The notes: generated by a model from the sequence alone, not told the origin. A DNA stretch of 64,000 bases from CAWBOY01 sp963790585 (GCA_963790585.1 CAWBOY010000006.1:1172673-1236672); one strand, 5' to 3'; shown: positions 18,420 through 29,895, numbered from the stretch's first letter. A program made the numbers and translations.

Positions 18420-18935
18420 TCAATCCGGCAATTCAATGCTCCACGGGTCGAGTGGCTGATTCGCCCATGCTTCAAGCAAAGCGGCCACAGCCGGAACCTC
18501 GTCTGGCAACTCGACCAGGGCCACGGTCGCGAGAAAATCCTTGCTGGTGGGCACTTCCGCTGTCGGAGAATAATCCGCGAGCGACTTCTCCGTGTCGAGA
18601 GGCTGCCATGTGCGACCGGATGGTTCGCCCTTTCTGTTGAGACGCCTGGTTAGCGCCTGCATCACGCCGTCGGTGGTATCCAAATTCAGACTGGAGGCAT
18701 CGGCGCGAACGCGTTTTTCAGGGTCGCTTAGGATCTCGCGCGCCCAGTTGATGTCTTCCAATGGCGCCTTGACGAGCGGTGGATGGCGACGCGCCCACTT
18801 CAGGCGATCAGCCCAGTTCGACTCGATGCGTGACTTGTCCGCCTCTTTCTCGACGCCGAGCAGAAGAAAAGGCCCCGTCTGCTCGCGGGGCAGAGAAGCG
18901 AGGTCCAGCAAGATCGGTTCCCCTGCAACGGCCAT
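18420..18935 (-). CDS. J-domain-like protein with HPP in place of HPD
   Basis: 171 residues. The N-terminal 70 follow the J-domain layout: GPFLLLGVEKEADKSRI, a helix ending KWARRHPP, then INWAREILSDPEKR. The HPD tripeptide that triggers Hsp70 ATPase is HPP here. The rest is an unrecognised region with a helical end. It sits between the TPR genes and grpE, in a transcript with two Hsp70s, so it is the obvious co-chaperone candidate. Because Asp of HPD is essential in known J proteins, it may bind Hsp70 without stimulating it. The J assignment is from layout only. Confidence 0.55.
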   Translation of the reverse strand: MAVAGEPILLDLASLPREQTGPFLLLGVEKEADKSRIESNWADRLKWARRHPPLVKAPLEDINWAREILSDPEKRVRADASSLNLDTTDGVMQALTRRLNRKGEPSGRTWQPLDTEKSLADYSPTAEVPTSKDFLATVALVELPDEVPAVAALLEAWANQPLDPWSIELPD

Positions 18936-18974
18936 GGCACTCTCCTACAAATCGCGGCACCCATTTATACGGGG

Positions 18975-20625
18975 TCATGCACCCATCGAGCGGCACGCCT
19001 CGATCTTTTTATCGATATGATCGGCCAGGTCGCGGATGATGCGGCGGTGTTCCTCATTGGCGACCAGGGGCATGCACTTGGCTATGATACGACGCAGTTT
19101 CTGAAACTCCTTCAGAAGATCGCGCATAACTTCACGGACGGCGGACCAATTGATCTGATAGTTCGGCAGATGCCGCACCTGATCGATCACTTTACTCATA
19201 TGCTCGGTGAGGCTGTCGCACTTGGTGCCGATGATCGGGATGACATTCCCGACCATGCCGATGGCCCGTTCCTTGACGCGGTCGTCATGCGGATAGCGCT
19301 TGAGGATCGTATCGATGTCGCTCAAGAGACGTTCGATATCGGTCAAGTCTTTGACTTCAATCAGGTCGAGTTCGTAAAGATCGAGTTGCGGATCCTTGGG
19401 CCGCAGCCGTCGCAGATGCTCCAGCGTCCGCCGCGCTTCTTGCGGTTTCTTGGCGTGATTATAGAGATGAAACAGTCGTTCGAGCGTGTCGGCGTCATTG
19501 GGGCGGACGCTGCGCGGCCCGCTGCATGTATGACAGCGCCAAGGTCCACTTTTCGCGCTCGGTATAGCGGACGGCCAAGCGGCAGAATCCTTCGTAAGCG
19601 AGATTGTCCAGATAGTTCGGCAAGCCTGGCGGCACTGGAAGTTTTGGCGTGATCGACTCGAAATAGCGACTCCAGTGCGGCTCGGCCTCGGCTAGATCGC
19701 CGCTAAATTCGAGCGTGAGCGCGGCATTTTGGTGGAGCCGGGCATCATTCGGCGACAACTTGAGGGCCGAGTTGAAATAGCGAACAGCGCCGACGAAATC
19801 TTGAGTCAAGCAGGCACAGCAGCCGAGCAAGTTGAAGAGCGTCGTCAGGTTTGCCCGGCTGACGCCGCGTTCGCCCGCCAAGGGCCGAAGCAGAAAATCG
19901 GCTTCGGTCCAGTTGCAGCGATCCATCGCGTCCTTGGCTTTGACGAGAACCGACTCGACATAGGCTTCGCGCACTGGCACGCTCCGCGGCCGAGCCTGGG
20001 CGAGCATTTGTAGCAAGGTATGCACGATGTCCAACTGGCCCAAACCGCGAATGACCTTGAGCAGGCGCTGCTCTTCGGCGAGGGTCAACTCCGATAACAG
20101 GGGATCGAAGCGATAGTCCGTAATCTCCGGCTGCTGCCTGGCGACGAGAAGAGCCCGCAGCAGCAGCAAGAAACGCCGTTCTTCGTGAACCTTGTTGTCG
20201 CTGAAATTCAGCGTGTCTTTTTCCAATAACTCGAGCGCTCGAGGTATCAGCAGAACACAAGACTCGACTTTGGCCAGAGTCAACTGGGCCAATAATAGAT
20301 TATAGCAGATCTCATAAGAATCTTTATCCAACTCCCAGGCGCGCTCAAGCTCACCTTCGGCCTGGCTCGCGTTGCCTTCCATCAGGGACAATAGCGACAT
20401 TTGAGCCAGGACGTCGGCACTTGGATTTTTGATCTTACGAAGAGCGTTGCGCGCTTCGAGTGTTTTGCCCTGTCGTTTGTGGGCCATCGCGAGCATGTAC
20501 AGGACATTCGGATCGTAGCTGCCGGCGGCAACAGCCTTCTCGAGAAGTTGCGCCGCCGCCTCAAAGCGCGGCGGGACCGGCTCCGCTACCGGAATCGCAT
20601 CGACAACTTCGAGGACGGAGGACAT
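18975..20625 (-). pseudogene. TPR repeat protein with a one-base frameshift
   Basis: Read leftward from 20625, the first 370 residues are helical TPR repeats. The frame ends after QRAAQRPPQ at 19495. Dropping one base from the GGGG run at 19500-19503 lets the same protein run on (NDADTLERLFHLYNHAKKPQ) through to 18975, giving about 550 residues and one more TPR. The tail (TDIERLLSDIDTILKRYPH) is helical. The indel is in a homopolymer, so the gene may be intact in the organism. TPR proteins commonly dock Hsp70 or its clients, which fits the neighbours. Confidence 0.75.
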
Positions 20626-20636
20626 GACAGGTATCC

Positions 20637-23355
20637 TTATGTCACCTGTTCGTACAGCAACCTTTGCGCGGCTTTGACGAGCGACAACGTCAACAACCCG
20701 GCCAGGCGCTTGTCGCGCAGCCCAAGCTTGTTCGCTTCACGGAAGCGCTCGGCGGCCTGTTCGTAGCGCTCCTTCTCAAACGACTGGAGACCATTCAGGA
20801 AAACCGTCTGCCGCAGCGGTTCATCGAGACGCCACTCCATGCGGCGGCGGGCATCGACGGTGTTCCACCACTTGACCGCATCTTCGTAAGCACCGCGTGC
20901 AAAGCTGATCTGGCCCAAGATCGCTCGCGCATAAAGGGTCGAGGGGCTCTTTTCGTTGCCTGCGACTTTTGTCAGCGACTGATAGGCGGCCGGTAGGTTT
21001 TGCTGCTGTAGATAGGCGTAACCCATCAGGAACTGACATTCGACCGCGAAGTTCTCATCACTCGCCGCCCGCTGGCTTAACTCGACGGTTCGCTCATAGT
21101 CCCGTGCGCTCAGTTGACAGACAGCTCCGAGATAATGAAACCGCGTATCGCCGATCGCGGGCCGGTCCATCGCCGCCGCCTGGGAGGCGAGGCCCTCGCG
21201 ATCGCCCAGGACGGAACGCACCGACGCCAGGCAACACAAGGCTTCGACGTGATCCGGGTCGTCGCGCAGACAAACTTGGAGAAGATCCATCGTTGGGGTC
21301 AAAGCCGTTCGCAGGGCGATGGCATCGGACTTTGGCTTGGCGCCGCTCCAGAGCGGCAGACTGTCCTTTAGTGCCAAACGTGCTCCGAGAAAAGCAACGG
21401 CAGCACGGCGCGGGCCCCGCGTGAGCTGGAGTGCGCGTTCGATCCCTTCGGTCCGTTTGGCCGAGTTGCCGCGCTCCTGTTCGAGCGTAGCAAGGCGCAC
21501 GATCGGCAGCGGATTCTCGGGATTGGCGCGGCGCCAGGAATCGAGCAAGCCGACAGACCGCTCGACGTCGCCTTTACGATAGAGCATGCAAGCGAGCCGA
21601 TCGATCGCGGCGAAATTGCGCGGATCGAGACGTACGAGGACCTCGGCACAGGCCAAGGCTTCTTCCTGTTTGCCCGCTTGTTCTTCGCGGCGCGAGCGGT
21701 CGAGCAGAAAGGTGGTGCCACGAGTCGCGTACTCGGGTCCGAGCGGTTCGGGAAAGTCTCCAGGCGACGCCTCCGCCGCGCGCCGCAAATAGGCATATTC
21801 GACATCTTCAAACGACCATTTTTGGCGCTCGAAGAACTGCTTGGCCGGCTCGGGGTTGCGAAAGGTCCGCGCGAGCAGGACCAGGTCTTGGTCGCTGGTT
21901 ATGCCATGCAGCGCTGCCGCGCGCATAAAGCCATGCATGAATGGGCACGATGGCATCGAGCGACGACTCCGCCAAATGGGCGTACGCGGCCGCAGCCGCG
22001 GGTGTCGTCGCCTGGACGGACGCTAACTGATCGCAGAGTCGGAGCTGATCTTCCGTCGACAAGGGCAAGCCAAGGGCCCGCGCCTCGGCTTGCACTGTAT
22101 TGTTGAGATTCGCCCATTCCGCGTTGCCTTGAATGGGATAGCGCGCGAGGAGCTTGAGCGCCCAAGCGACATTCTTTGGCTTATCTTCGGGATTTGTCGG
22201 CTTGCCGAGTGCTCCACACAGCGCCAAATGGCCGGCGACGATGGCATCCTGGCTATCGAGTTCAAGGGCCGTTCGCAGGTGTTTGTAAGCCTGGTCGTAC
22301 CGTTGCAGCTGAGCGAGCGACAGGCCCAGGCCACGCAGCAGGGCCAGCGTCGGCGGCGAATGCTGCAAGAGCTTGTCAAATAGATCGGCCGCTTCCTGAT
22401 AGTTGCCCGCTCGGTAATTCGCCTGCGCCAACGCCATTTGGCCCTGACGCTGAATGACCTGTAAATTGTCGCCAAGGAGGGGGCAGACATATCGATCGCG
22501 GGTGGCCAATCGCCGGACATACGACTTGCCCTCGGGAAAAGCCTCGACCCAAACGCGATCGGGGATCGAGTTCCAAAGAGCGAGGCCGCGCGACCCAAGG
22601 GCGCGCTTCAGAGCGGACAAAGCCAACATTGAATCGCCGTTAGCGGCAACCAGCGACAGGCCCATCTGAAAGGGAACGAACGGGCAGCTGGTATCGACCT
22701 TGTTCGCCTCGCCGAGAAAGCGGATCGCTTCCTGAGGTCGGCCCAGTCGATGCAGCAGGGCCCCGAGGTAGAACGGCGGGTCGATGAACTGTTTATTGCC
22801 CTGTTCGAACGAGGCCGTCAGCAGGGCCAATGCCTGGTCCGTCTCGTTCAGGCGAATGCGGCAGAGAGCCTCCCAAAATGTTGCCTCGGCATGGGGCGAC
22901 CGAAGCGCCTGAAGGCGGCGAATCAGGGCCAGGACGGGCTCGACTTGTTCAGAACCCGTGCCTGCCGCGAATAGATGCCGCACCTCGCCGATCATCGCTT
23001 CGAGAACGGCCGTTTGTTGCGTCGTTTCGTCGAGGCCGAGCTTCTTGGCGAACGCGATCGAGTATTGCCAGGCGTCCTCGTAGCGCGATTCCTTGAGCGC
23101 AACGTCGGTGGACTTCTGGACGATTTCGATCGATTCGCGCCGCAGGCGCTCGGCCCAGGCCTTGGGCAGTCCAGCTTCATTCTGGAGGGCCTGGACAATC
23201 GCGACCGCCTCACTTGGTTTTCCCTGCGCGAGGCATATTTTGGCCTTGAGCAGCGCGCGCTGACGGCGCGGCCCCGGCATAAAGAACTGCCAACAGAGGA
23301 AGCCCGCACCCAATAAGAAGAGGGCACCAAGGACTATAAGGATCGGGATTGTCAC
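20637..23355 (-). pseudogene. Membrane-anchored TPR protein with a two-base frameshift
   Basis: From 23355 the product opens with a membrane helix (ILIVLGALFLLGAGFLCWQF) and a basic stop, followed by many TPR-like repeats. The frame breaks near 21916-21924, where restoring one GC unit to a GCGCGC run joins LDAIVPIHAWLYA to RAAALHGITSDQD. The restored protein is about 906 residues with repeats on both sides. It ends 11 bases before the next TPR gene. The single N-terminal anchor would place the repeats in the cytoplasm near the membrane, beside the chaperones encoded around it. Confidence 0.75.
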
Positions 23356-23441
23356 AAAGTGTCAGTGGTTTTATGCGTATCGATCGTCCAACTGTCGCAC
23401 GTCCGACCGGGGAGAGTCGGCCCTGATACAGATTATCGCAC

Positions 23442-26125
23442 TCAGGACGATCCTTCAAGCAACCCTGCATCGTCAGCGACGGATTGGCGCTGATGGCCGG
23501 TGAGAGCTTCCTCGATCTTGTTGAGTTCCACATCCAGACGACGGGCTTCGCGGATGACGCCGATTGGATCGGATTTGATGCGCTGGCTCAGGCCCCGCGC
23601 CTGGTTGGCGACGTTTGTTAGCCGAGGGTCCAAGTCATTCCTGCCGCGTGCCTTGACTTTCTTCCAGATTTTCGCCAACGACGCTCGGAAATGTTCCAGG
23701 TTTGCCGTCGCCTCGTCGTGCGGCGGCATGATCGGCTGGCTTGCCGGCCTTGGCAGCGTGTCGCTTAACATTTGACCGAGATACCCGGCATAGCGCTCGA
23801 GGTTGTCAAAACATTCCCGGTAGAGCTTGGCGTTCTGGTTCTCAAACGCTTGCTCCGCATAGCGCTCCTGGGAAAAGATATACTCGAACAATTCGTCTCT
23901 CTCTCGGCCGGTGGCGTTGGCAACCTGGGCCGCCAGATCGAGGCAGCGCTTCAACAATTGCGAAAACGTCGGCCAAGGCGGATCGAGCACCTGGCCTCCA
24001 CGTGAGTCCAGCTCCTGCAGCAGTTCGCGCGAATTCGGCCATGCGCTGAGTCGCCTTCGGCTCGTCGTCGTAACGCAGGGCCTCGGTAAGGTCGCTCAGC
24101 AGTCGGTCGCGGCGTACGCGCACGCGGGCGCGATAGCTACCTTGTAAAGATTCCAGCAAGCCGTCTATTTTCTCGGTTACTTCCTCAACCTCGGCGCGCG
24201 TCGGCCGTGGCTTGGGCGCCGTGCGCCGATCGTCGCGGACGCGACGCGCTCACTCGTACCGTGGCGGAGCCGAACGGTGACCTCGATCACATGCTTGACG
24301 TCGATCGCCAACTCGACTTCGACCGGTGAGCCGACGGGAAGTCGAGTATCGAGATCCTCAATGACCATTTCCTTGACGACGCGATTCTCTTCAAAGATCG
24401 GCACCAGAATGCGGCCGCTCTGGTCATGCGTTCTGCAGATGCATTGAAAGGTGCCCGGCAAAGGGGAGCCAATAGGAGCGACCACCTGCTTCATCCGTTG
24501 GCCGACGCGATTCAAGACCTCGATCTGTAACGGCTTGGTGATTAGCTGCGTGGGCAGAACGCCTTGCCCGAGGCGGCGCGAGTTCGCCTGGTGACGAATC
24601 GTCAGACTTACGCGGCTGATCTCATTGCCAATGCCGTCGCAAAGCGTCAATTCGAGCAAGTTGTCGGTCTCGGCAATTAGCTCGACGTCGTGGCCAAAGG
24701 TGCCGCGGGCGTCGAGGAAAGCCTCATCGCTCAACCCGGTAGCCAGGGCGCGAATGCGGACGGAACCGCCGTCGAGCAGCCTCGGGTCGTCGCCGCAGCG
24801 GACGATTCCGGTCATGTGATAGTGCGTCTCGCTGCTAGCGCTCGGACTGGTGAGCTTCAACTCGACTTCGCCGGAGGGATGATCGTAGACATAACGGACG
24901 CCATATGTCGCTGCTCGAAGGGCCGCGCCGTAGGCGACGCAAAGATCAGGCTCATGCAACAGCGGCTCGACATGCCGAACATGCACCGCCAGCGCCGGGT
25001 TGCAAAACGCGGCCTTTACGGTTTCCCGGACCATTGGCACGCGACTCGAGCCGCCGACGAGGATGACGTAATCGATCGCTCCCAACTGCACGTCCGCTTT
25101 GTCCTTGGCCCGAGCCAGGGCTTCGTGGCAGCATTCGATGGTCCGTTCCACCTTGCTCTTAATGAGACGTTGAAACAGGGAGCGAGCCACAGTGGCATTC
25201 AGAGTGATACCTTGCCCTCGCCGATCGCGAACCAAGGCGGGCACGTGCCGCTCGATCGCCTCCTCATACGACAAATCGATCTTGATCCCTTCGGCAACCG
25301 TGACGAGGCGTGCGAAGTTCTTCGCTCCGGCGGGAGTGGCGACATCAAAGAGCTTGTCTAGCTCGTGCGCGGCACGCGCTCGGGAACAAGCGGGGTTCGC
25401 GTCGCATCGTCAAGATGGGGCTCGGGTTCGATGGTCCATGTTCCCGCTTCGACCAAATAGCTCGCCAGGAGACGATCGAAGTCATCGCCGCCCAAAAATG
25501 GATCGCCGCTGACGCTCAACACTTCGTAATCGTCTAGTCGCCGGCGGATGATCGAGACGTCGAACGTGCCGCCGCCCAGGTCGTAGACGAGGTAGGTAGC
25601 GTCGCCGTGGTTTTCGATCCAGGAATAATAGATCGCCGCCGCGGTCGGCTCATGAAGGAGTTCGACGACCTGATAACCCGCTAAATCGCCGGCGCGGCGC
25701 GTGGCCTCGATTTGATTGTGATTGAAGTACGCTGGCATCGTGATGATGGCCGAGTCGAGTGACTGGCGGGCGTCATTCAATGTTAGATTCATGCGCTCGT
25801 TCAGCAGCATCAGAATCCGGGCGGAGACTTGCTCCGGCGTCATATCCTCCGGGCCGACGTGGAATAGCTTTTCCAGGCCCATAAAACGTTTGACGGACGA
25901 CAGCGGCAATGTCAGATCGTCGTCCTGGCCCGCACCCCGAAGCGCGAGGGCAGCACGGCCGGAGACGATACATTCTCGGTCGAGATCAAAGCCGACGACG
26001 GAGGGAAACGTCCGGCGGCCTTGTTCATCCCGCGCTGCAAGGAGGGTGCCGTTCGTCGGATCGAGCAAGGCAATGACACTATTGGTGGTGCCGAGATCGA
26101 TGCCAACGGTTTTGCGAATCTTCAT
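23442..26125 (-). pseudogene. Hsp70-family protein, second copy, with three frameshifts
   Basis: From 26125 the ATPase domain is typical: VGIDLGTTNSV, YDLGGGTFD, then LVGGSSRVPM. The frame shifts near 25370-25382, again near 24236-24248, and again at a GCGCG run near 24027. All segments join as one leftward protein of about 890 residues. Its last 240 residues are a helical extension (VTEKIDGLLESLQGSYRARV onward) not found in standard DnaK. Three indels suggest decay or poor base calling; the coding character is clear throughout. It is 36 bases downstream of the ychF gene and heads the chaperone run. Confidence 0.75.
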
Positions 26126-26161
26126 GGTCGACGGCTCACAAGTTCGACGACGCTGGAACTC

Positions 26162-27193
26162 CTACAGAATGTGCATGATGTCGCCGTCCTTGACCATGTA
26201 TGTCTTCCCTTCCAGCCGATAGACGCCCTGATTCTTGGCCTCTTTCATCGAGCCGCAGCGCTGAAAATCTTCGTAGCTGACGACTTCGGCCCGGACGAAA
26301 CGCTTGGCGAGGTCGGTATGAATTTGGCCCGCGCCCTGCACGGCGTCGCTGTTCTTGGGCAAGGGCCACGAGCGGCATTCATCCTCGCCGACTGTGAAGA
26401 AGACCATTTGGCCCATGCCCGAGAAGATGGCCCGGAGCGTCTCATCGCGGACGAAGCCTTTAATGCCCATTTCCTCCATGAACATTTGCCGTTCGTCGTC
26501 CGGCAGGTCGTTCAGCTCCAGTTCGAGCTTCGCGGGGGCCTGGACTGCGTGAGGCGACATCGCCAACAAATCGGCGGGCAGCGGTTGATTGATGCGGTCG
26601 TCGCCGATGTTGAGCAGCACCATCTCGGGCTTGAGTGTCAATAACTGGAAACTACGGATCGACTTTTCTTCTTCGTCCTTTAGGCCCAGGCTGGCGGGCG
26701 TCTGATTATGCTCGAACGCGGTAGCGATACGGCGAAGTAGATCGCTCTCCGCCTGATCCGCATCGCGTTCCTTGGCGGGCTTGGGTTTCTTCAATTGGGT
26801 TTCGAGTTTGCCGATCCGGTTTGTGATGATTTCCAGGTCGGCGAACATCAGCTCCTCACGGAACTTTTGCAATTGGACGGCCGGTGGAGTGTTGTCGTTG
26901 AAGCAATTGAGGACGACGAGAAGGCCGCCCGACTCACGCAGGATGCCGAGCCGGCGCGGGTTGTCGCGCCGTTCGTCGGCCATGACGCCGGGCGTGTCGA
27001 GGAAGTCCATCGTCCCGAAGGTCGTCTTCTTGGGATTGAATTTGGCGGACATCAAATCGAGGCGCTTGTCCGGGATCTTGGCGACGCCGGTTTGGCCCAT
27101 GGCGACCTTGGACGGGTCGGGCTTCGCCCCGGTGAGCCATTGGAATACAGTACTTTTACCCGATCCGCTATATCCGACGAGGCCGACTTTCAT
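26162..27193 (-). CDS. YchF/Obg-family GTPase
   Basis: 343 residues, intact. G1 is GYSGSGKS at residue 7, G3 is DTPG near 65, and the C-terminus carries a TGS-like domain ending YMVKDGDIMHIL, the usual end of YchF (TYxVxDGDIxxF). YchF-type proteins bind ribosomes and ATP or GTP. The protein is a little shorter than E. coli YchF (363), and its specificity loop reads LLNIGDD rather than the usual NVxE. It is the first gene of the leftward chaperone cluster, so co-regulation of translation and folding functions is possible. Confidence 0.8.
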   Translation of the reverse strand: MKVGLVGYSGSGKSTVFQWLTGAKPDPSKVAMGQTGVAKIPDKRLDLMSAKFNPKKTTFGTMDFLDTPGVMADERRDNPRRLGILRESGGLLVVLNCFNDNTPPAVQLQKFREELMFADLEIITNRIGKLETQLKKPKPAKERDADQAESDLLRRIATAFEHNQTPASLGLKDEEEKSIRSFQLLTLKPEMVLLNIGDDRINQPLPADLLAMSPHAVQAPAKLELELNDLPDDERQMFMEEMGIKGFVRDETLRAIFSGMGQMVFFTVGEDECRSWPLPKNSDAVQGAGQIHTDLAKRFVRAEVVSYEDFQRCGSMKEAKNQGVYRLEGKTYMVKDGDIMHIL

Positions 27194-27338
27194 GGCGTGG
27201 AGTCCGAAGTAAAGAGGCGGAAAAAGATAGGCGTATGCCTGTTGGCCACTGTACAGTCAAGTCTAGCGCCTGGCTACTGACGTCCTTATATAGCCGCCGG
27301 CTTGCCGGCGGGTTGTTTCCTTGTTTCAGGACTTTCCC

Positions 27339-28055
27339 ATGTGCGACGAATGGATGCCACGGCTGGAGTTCGCCCTGTCGCACGAGCAGTTCGACCAACT
27401 CCCGCGCCATCCCGCGTATCGCTACGATTATTACGCAGGCCGAGCTTGGCTGAACCCAAAAACGCACTATTGCCATGCCATGCTCGACCTGACGCTGGCA
27501 CGCCCCGGTGCCCGCGCCGAAGTGCAGCTTTGGCCGATCACGGATGCGGACACCGATTGGATGGTCGAGCTATTCGCCGCTGCGTTCGCCAACGAGCAGC
27601 CCTTCGCGAGCAGGGATGAACAAGTCCGCCGGCAAGCGGCTCAATCCTGTTTGTCGCGGACGCGCTCGGGCGGGGATGGCCCGTGGATCGACCGCGCCAG
27701 CTGGGCTGCGTGGCAAGATGGCGAGCCGGTGGGCGCCATTCTAAGCACATTGCTGCCGCTGCACGATCCGACGGAGAGCGATGCCTATTACTGGTTTGAA
27801 AGGCCGCCGCCGGAGGCCATTGATCGTCGCCTCGGTCGACCTCATTTGACATGGATTTTCGTCGATCCGGCCCTGGCCGGCGTGGGTGTCGGTACGACGC
27901 TACTGGACGCGACCGTGCGATCGCTGCTCGATATGGGATATTCGGAGATGCTGACAACGATCTTAATGGGAAACGATTCCAGTTTACTTTGGCACTGGCG
28001 GAACGGATTTCAATTGCTGGCATCGACAGGGTCGAAGAGGAAGAAAAAAAGTTGA
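27339..28055 (+). CDS. GNAT-family acetyltransferase
   Basis: 238 residues from the ATG at 27339, which has AGGA seven bases upstream. The C-terminal half has the GNAT core: an HLTWIFVDPALAG strand followed by the acetyl-CoA pyrophosphate loop GVGVGTTLL, then a helix and a GNDSSLLWHWRNGFQ segment typical of motif B. The N-terminal 60 residues are unusual and rich in Y, H and R. The substrate is unknown. It is divergent from ychF and convergent with the SUKH gene, with a REP-like palindrome between them. Confidence 0.75.
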   Translation: MCDEWMPRLEFALSHEQFDQLPRHPAYRYDYYAGRAWLNPKTHYCHAMLDLTLARPGARAEVQLWPITDADTDWMVELFAAAFANEQPFASRDEQVRRQAAQSCLSRTRSGGDGPWIDRASWAAWQDGEPVGAILSTLLPLHDPTESDAYYWFERPPPEAIDRRLGRPHLTWIFVDPALAGVGVGTTLLDATVRSLLDMGYSEMLTTILMGNDSSLLWHWRNGFQLLASTGSKRKKKS

Positions 28056-28071
28056 CGCAATATGAGAGCTC

Positions 28072-28154
28072 TTCAAGAGCCGGGAGCGTAAGCGACCGGA
28101 GAAAATCTGAACAAGTGTAATTCGCTCCGGTCGCTGACGCTCCCGCCTCTTGAA
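28072..28154. repeat. REP-like palindrome, convergent intergenic site
   Basis: Two 30-base arms (28072-28101 and 28125-28154) pair almost perfectly around a 23-base loop. The arms contain the same core (AAGAG, GGGAGCGT, AGCGACCGG) as the inner palindrome at 17635-17720. It lies between the ends of two convergent genes and could act as a two-way terminator. Confidence 0.75.
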
Positions 28155-28179
28155 TACCAAAATGCCTCGGGCTCTATGG

Positions 28180-29007
28180 TTACGAACTCTTCTTATGAAA
28201 CCCGCCGCGCTCGGAGTCTTCAACGTATTGGCCCTGCTCGAAGGCGGTGACTAACTCCTCGAACCAGGCCGTCAGCGAAGGAGCGATCTGTTCGTGATCG
28301 GCTCGGCCGTTCCAGCAACCGAGAAGAGGATGCTCGTGCTTGCTCGTGTCGAGGACTACGACATTCTTGCTATTGTCTTCCAAGAAGGGCAGCCAGGCTT
28401 GGTTCCATCCCTGCGGCGGCGCGGTGTCGAGCTCCTGTTTGGCTTTCGCGATTTCCTCGGTGCTCAGCAACATCCAGTCGCCTTCGAAGCCGCCCAGGAC
28501 GTTGTGATTTTGACCGTTGTGCCAGCTCAGGACCGTCTTCAGATCATCCGGCAGGACACAGGGGATTGCGTCTTTGAGTTCGTCTAGCTGGGCGTTGCTC
28601 GCACCAGGCAGCAAGCCAATGTGGAATCGCTGGCGATGTGCGCGCACCCATTTATCGAGCCGAACGAGCAATCCGCCGAGGCCGACGGACTGGTGAGGGT
28701 CGTCGGCATCGTCGTCGTCGCCGCCCTCTGAATCGGATTCCGAGCCAGAGTCCGCCTGAACCGACGCTTTTTTTGCGGCCGGCGAATTGAGGCGCTTCAT
28801 CGCTCCGGCTTTCTCTTCTTCCGTCGGCTCGGGGCCCGCCATTGGCTGGCCGGTGGCAGCGCAAAGGCAAGCGGCCCAGGACAAGTCGCTCGGCGGGCGG
28901 CGCTTACCGACAACCCGGAAAGAAAGCCCCTGCTCACTCAAGGTCACCGCCAGGCGTTCGCTCCCAATCTCAATCTCGCGCGTGAGAGCACGTGTGAATT
29001 TTTGCAT
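28180..29007 (-). CDS. SMI1/KNR4-family (SUKH) protein
   Basis: 275 residues from the ATG at 29007, which follows AAGGACC at good spacing. An N-terminal 90-residue domain (WGR-like in feel but not identified) and an acidic linker rich in D/E/S precede the SUKH domain, with LPDDLKTVLSWHNGQ, FEGDWMLLSTEEI and WLPFLEDNSKNVVVLD. SUKH proteins are best known as immunity proteins against polymorphic toxins but also occur as general interaction modules. No toxin gene is adjacent, so a housekeeping role is as likely as immunity. Confidence 0.7.
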   Translation of the reverse strand: MQKFTRALTREIEIGSERLAVTLSEQGLSFRVVGKRRPPSDLSWAACLCAATGQPMAGPEPTEEEKAGAMKRLNSPAAKKASVQADSGSESDSEGGDDDDADDPHQSVGLGGLLVRLDKWVRAHRQRFHIGLLPGASNAQLDELKDAIPCVLPDDLKTVLSWHNGQNHNVLGGFEGDWMLLSTEEIAKAKQELDTAPPQGWNQAWLPFLEDNSKNVVVLDTSKHEHPLLGCWNGRADHEQIAPSLTAWFEELVTAFEQGQYVEDSERGGFHKKSS

Positions 29008-29162
29008 GAAAAGGTCCTTTCGGCTGGGTCCCAAATCGCAAATAGAAGCGATGTCATCCTATACCGACAAGCCGGCATGGACATCCGGGGCGGCGAACCG
29101 GTAGAACGAACGGGGCTCGAGGACGGGACCAAGTCTTGGCTGTTGGCTAGAGGAGGAACGAA

Positions 29163-29895
29163 ATGCGCGCAGTCATGTTATGGGCGTGTGTAAACCTTTT
29201 ATGCACATCCAGTTATGCGAATGCCGCCGATCCCGCAGCGGCCAAAGCCGTTCTGAATGAAGCTGTCCGAGCCCATGGCGGCAGTTCCGCTCTCGCGAAG
29301 CTAGCCGGTTTCATCCGCACCAGCTCCGTCGAACTTACGCGCGGTTCCCGGAAAGGCATTTACGGTCGAACAAACGTTCGTCCTGCCAACCAAGGTGCGC
29401 AATGCAATCAAATTGGACGGCAAACAATTGTCGATGATGGTACTCAACGTTGACAAGGCCTGGCAAAGCAGCGGCGGCCCAGCCGAAGCCGCTCCAGACG
29501 ATCTCGCGAGAGAACTCAAAGAAGAAAACTACGTGATCTGGCTATCGACGCTCGCACCGTTCACCAAAGAGAGTTTCGACCTCGATCTGGTGCCGGAGAT
29601 CAAAGTGAACGGCCAGCCAGCGGTGGGCGTGAAGGTCACGCGCAAAGATCGACCCGACGCGATGCTGTATTTTGACAAGAAGACAAACCTTCTTGTCAAA
29701 ATCGAGCGCAAAGCCCGCGAGGCGGGCCTCAAGGTGCGAAAGGAATACTTCTACAGCGATCACAAAGATTTCGACGGCCTGAAGCTGCCGACGCGGGAGA
29801 TCGTTTTTATCGAAGGCAGCAAGTCGACAGATGCCTCGGGATCGACGTATAAGTTCCTCAAGTCAGTCGATGATGAATTGTTTCGACGGCCTTGA
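29163..29895 (+). pseudogene. Exported hypothetical protein with a frameshift
   Basis: The ATG at 29163 has GAGGAACG upstream. Residues 1-21 are a signal peptide (LWACVNLLCTSSYANAA). The frame shifts near 29337-29344 in an ACGCGCGG run; adding one GC unit joins the N-terminal part to FTVEQTFVLPTKVRNAIKLDG and the rest. The whole is about 244 residues, with repeated beta strands like outer-membrane-lipoprotein carrier folds (LDLVPEIKVNGQPAVGVKV, LYFDKKTNLLVKIE). This is a type of exported planctomycete protein of unknown function. Confidence 0.7.
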
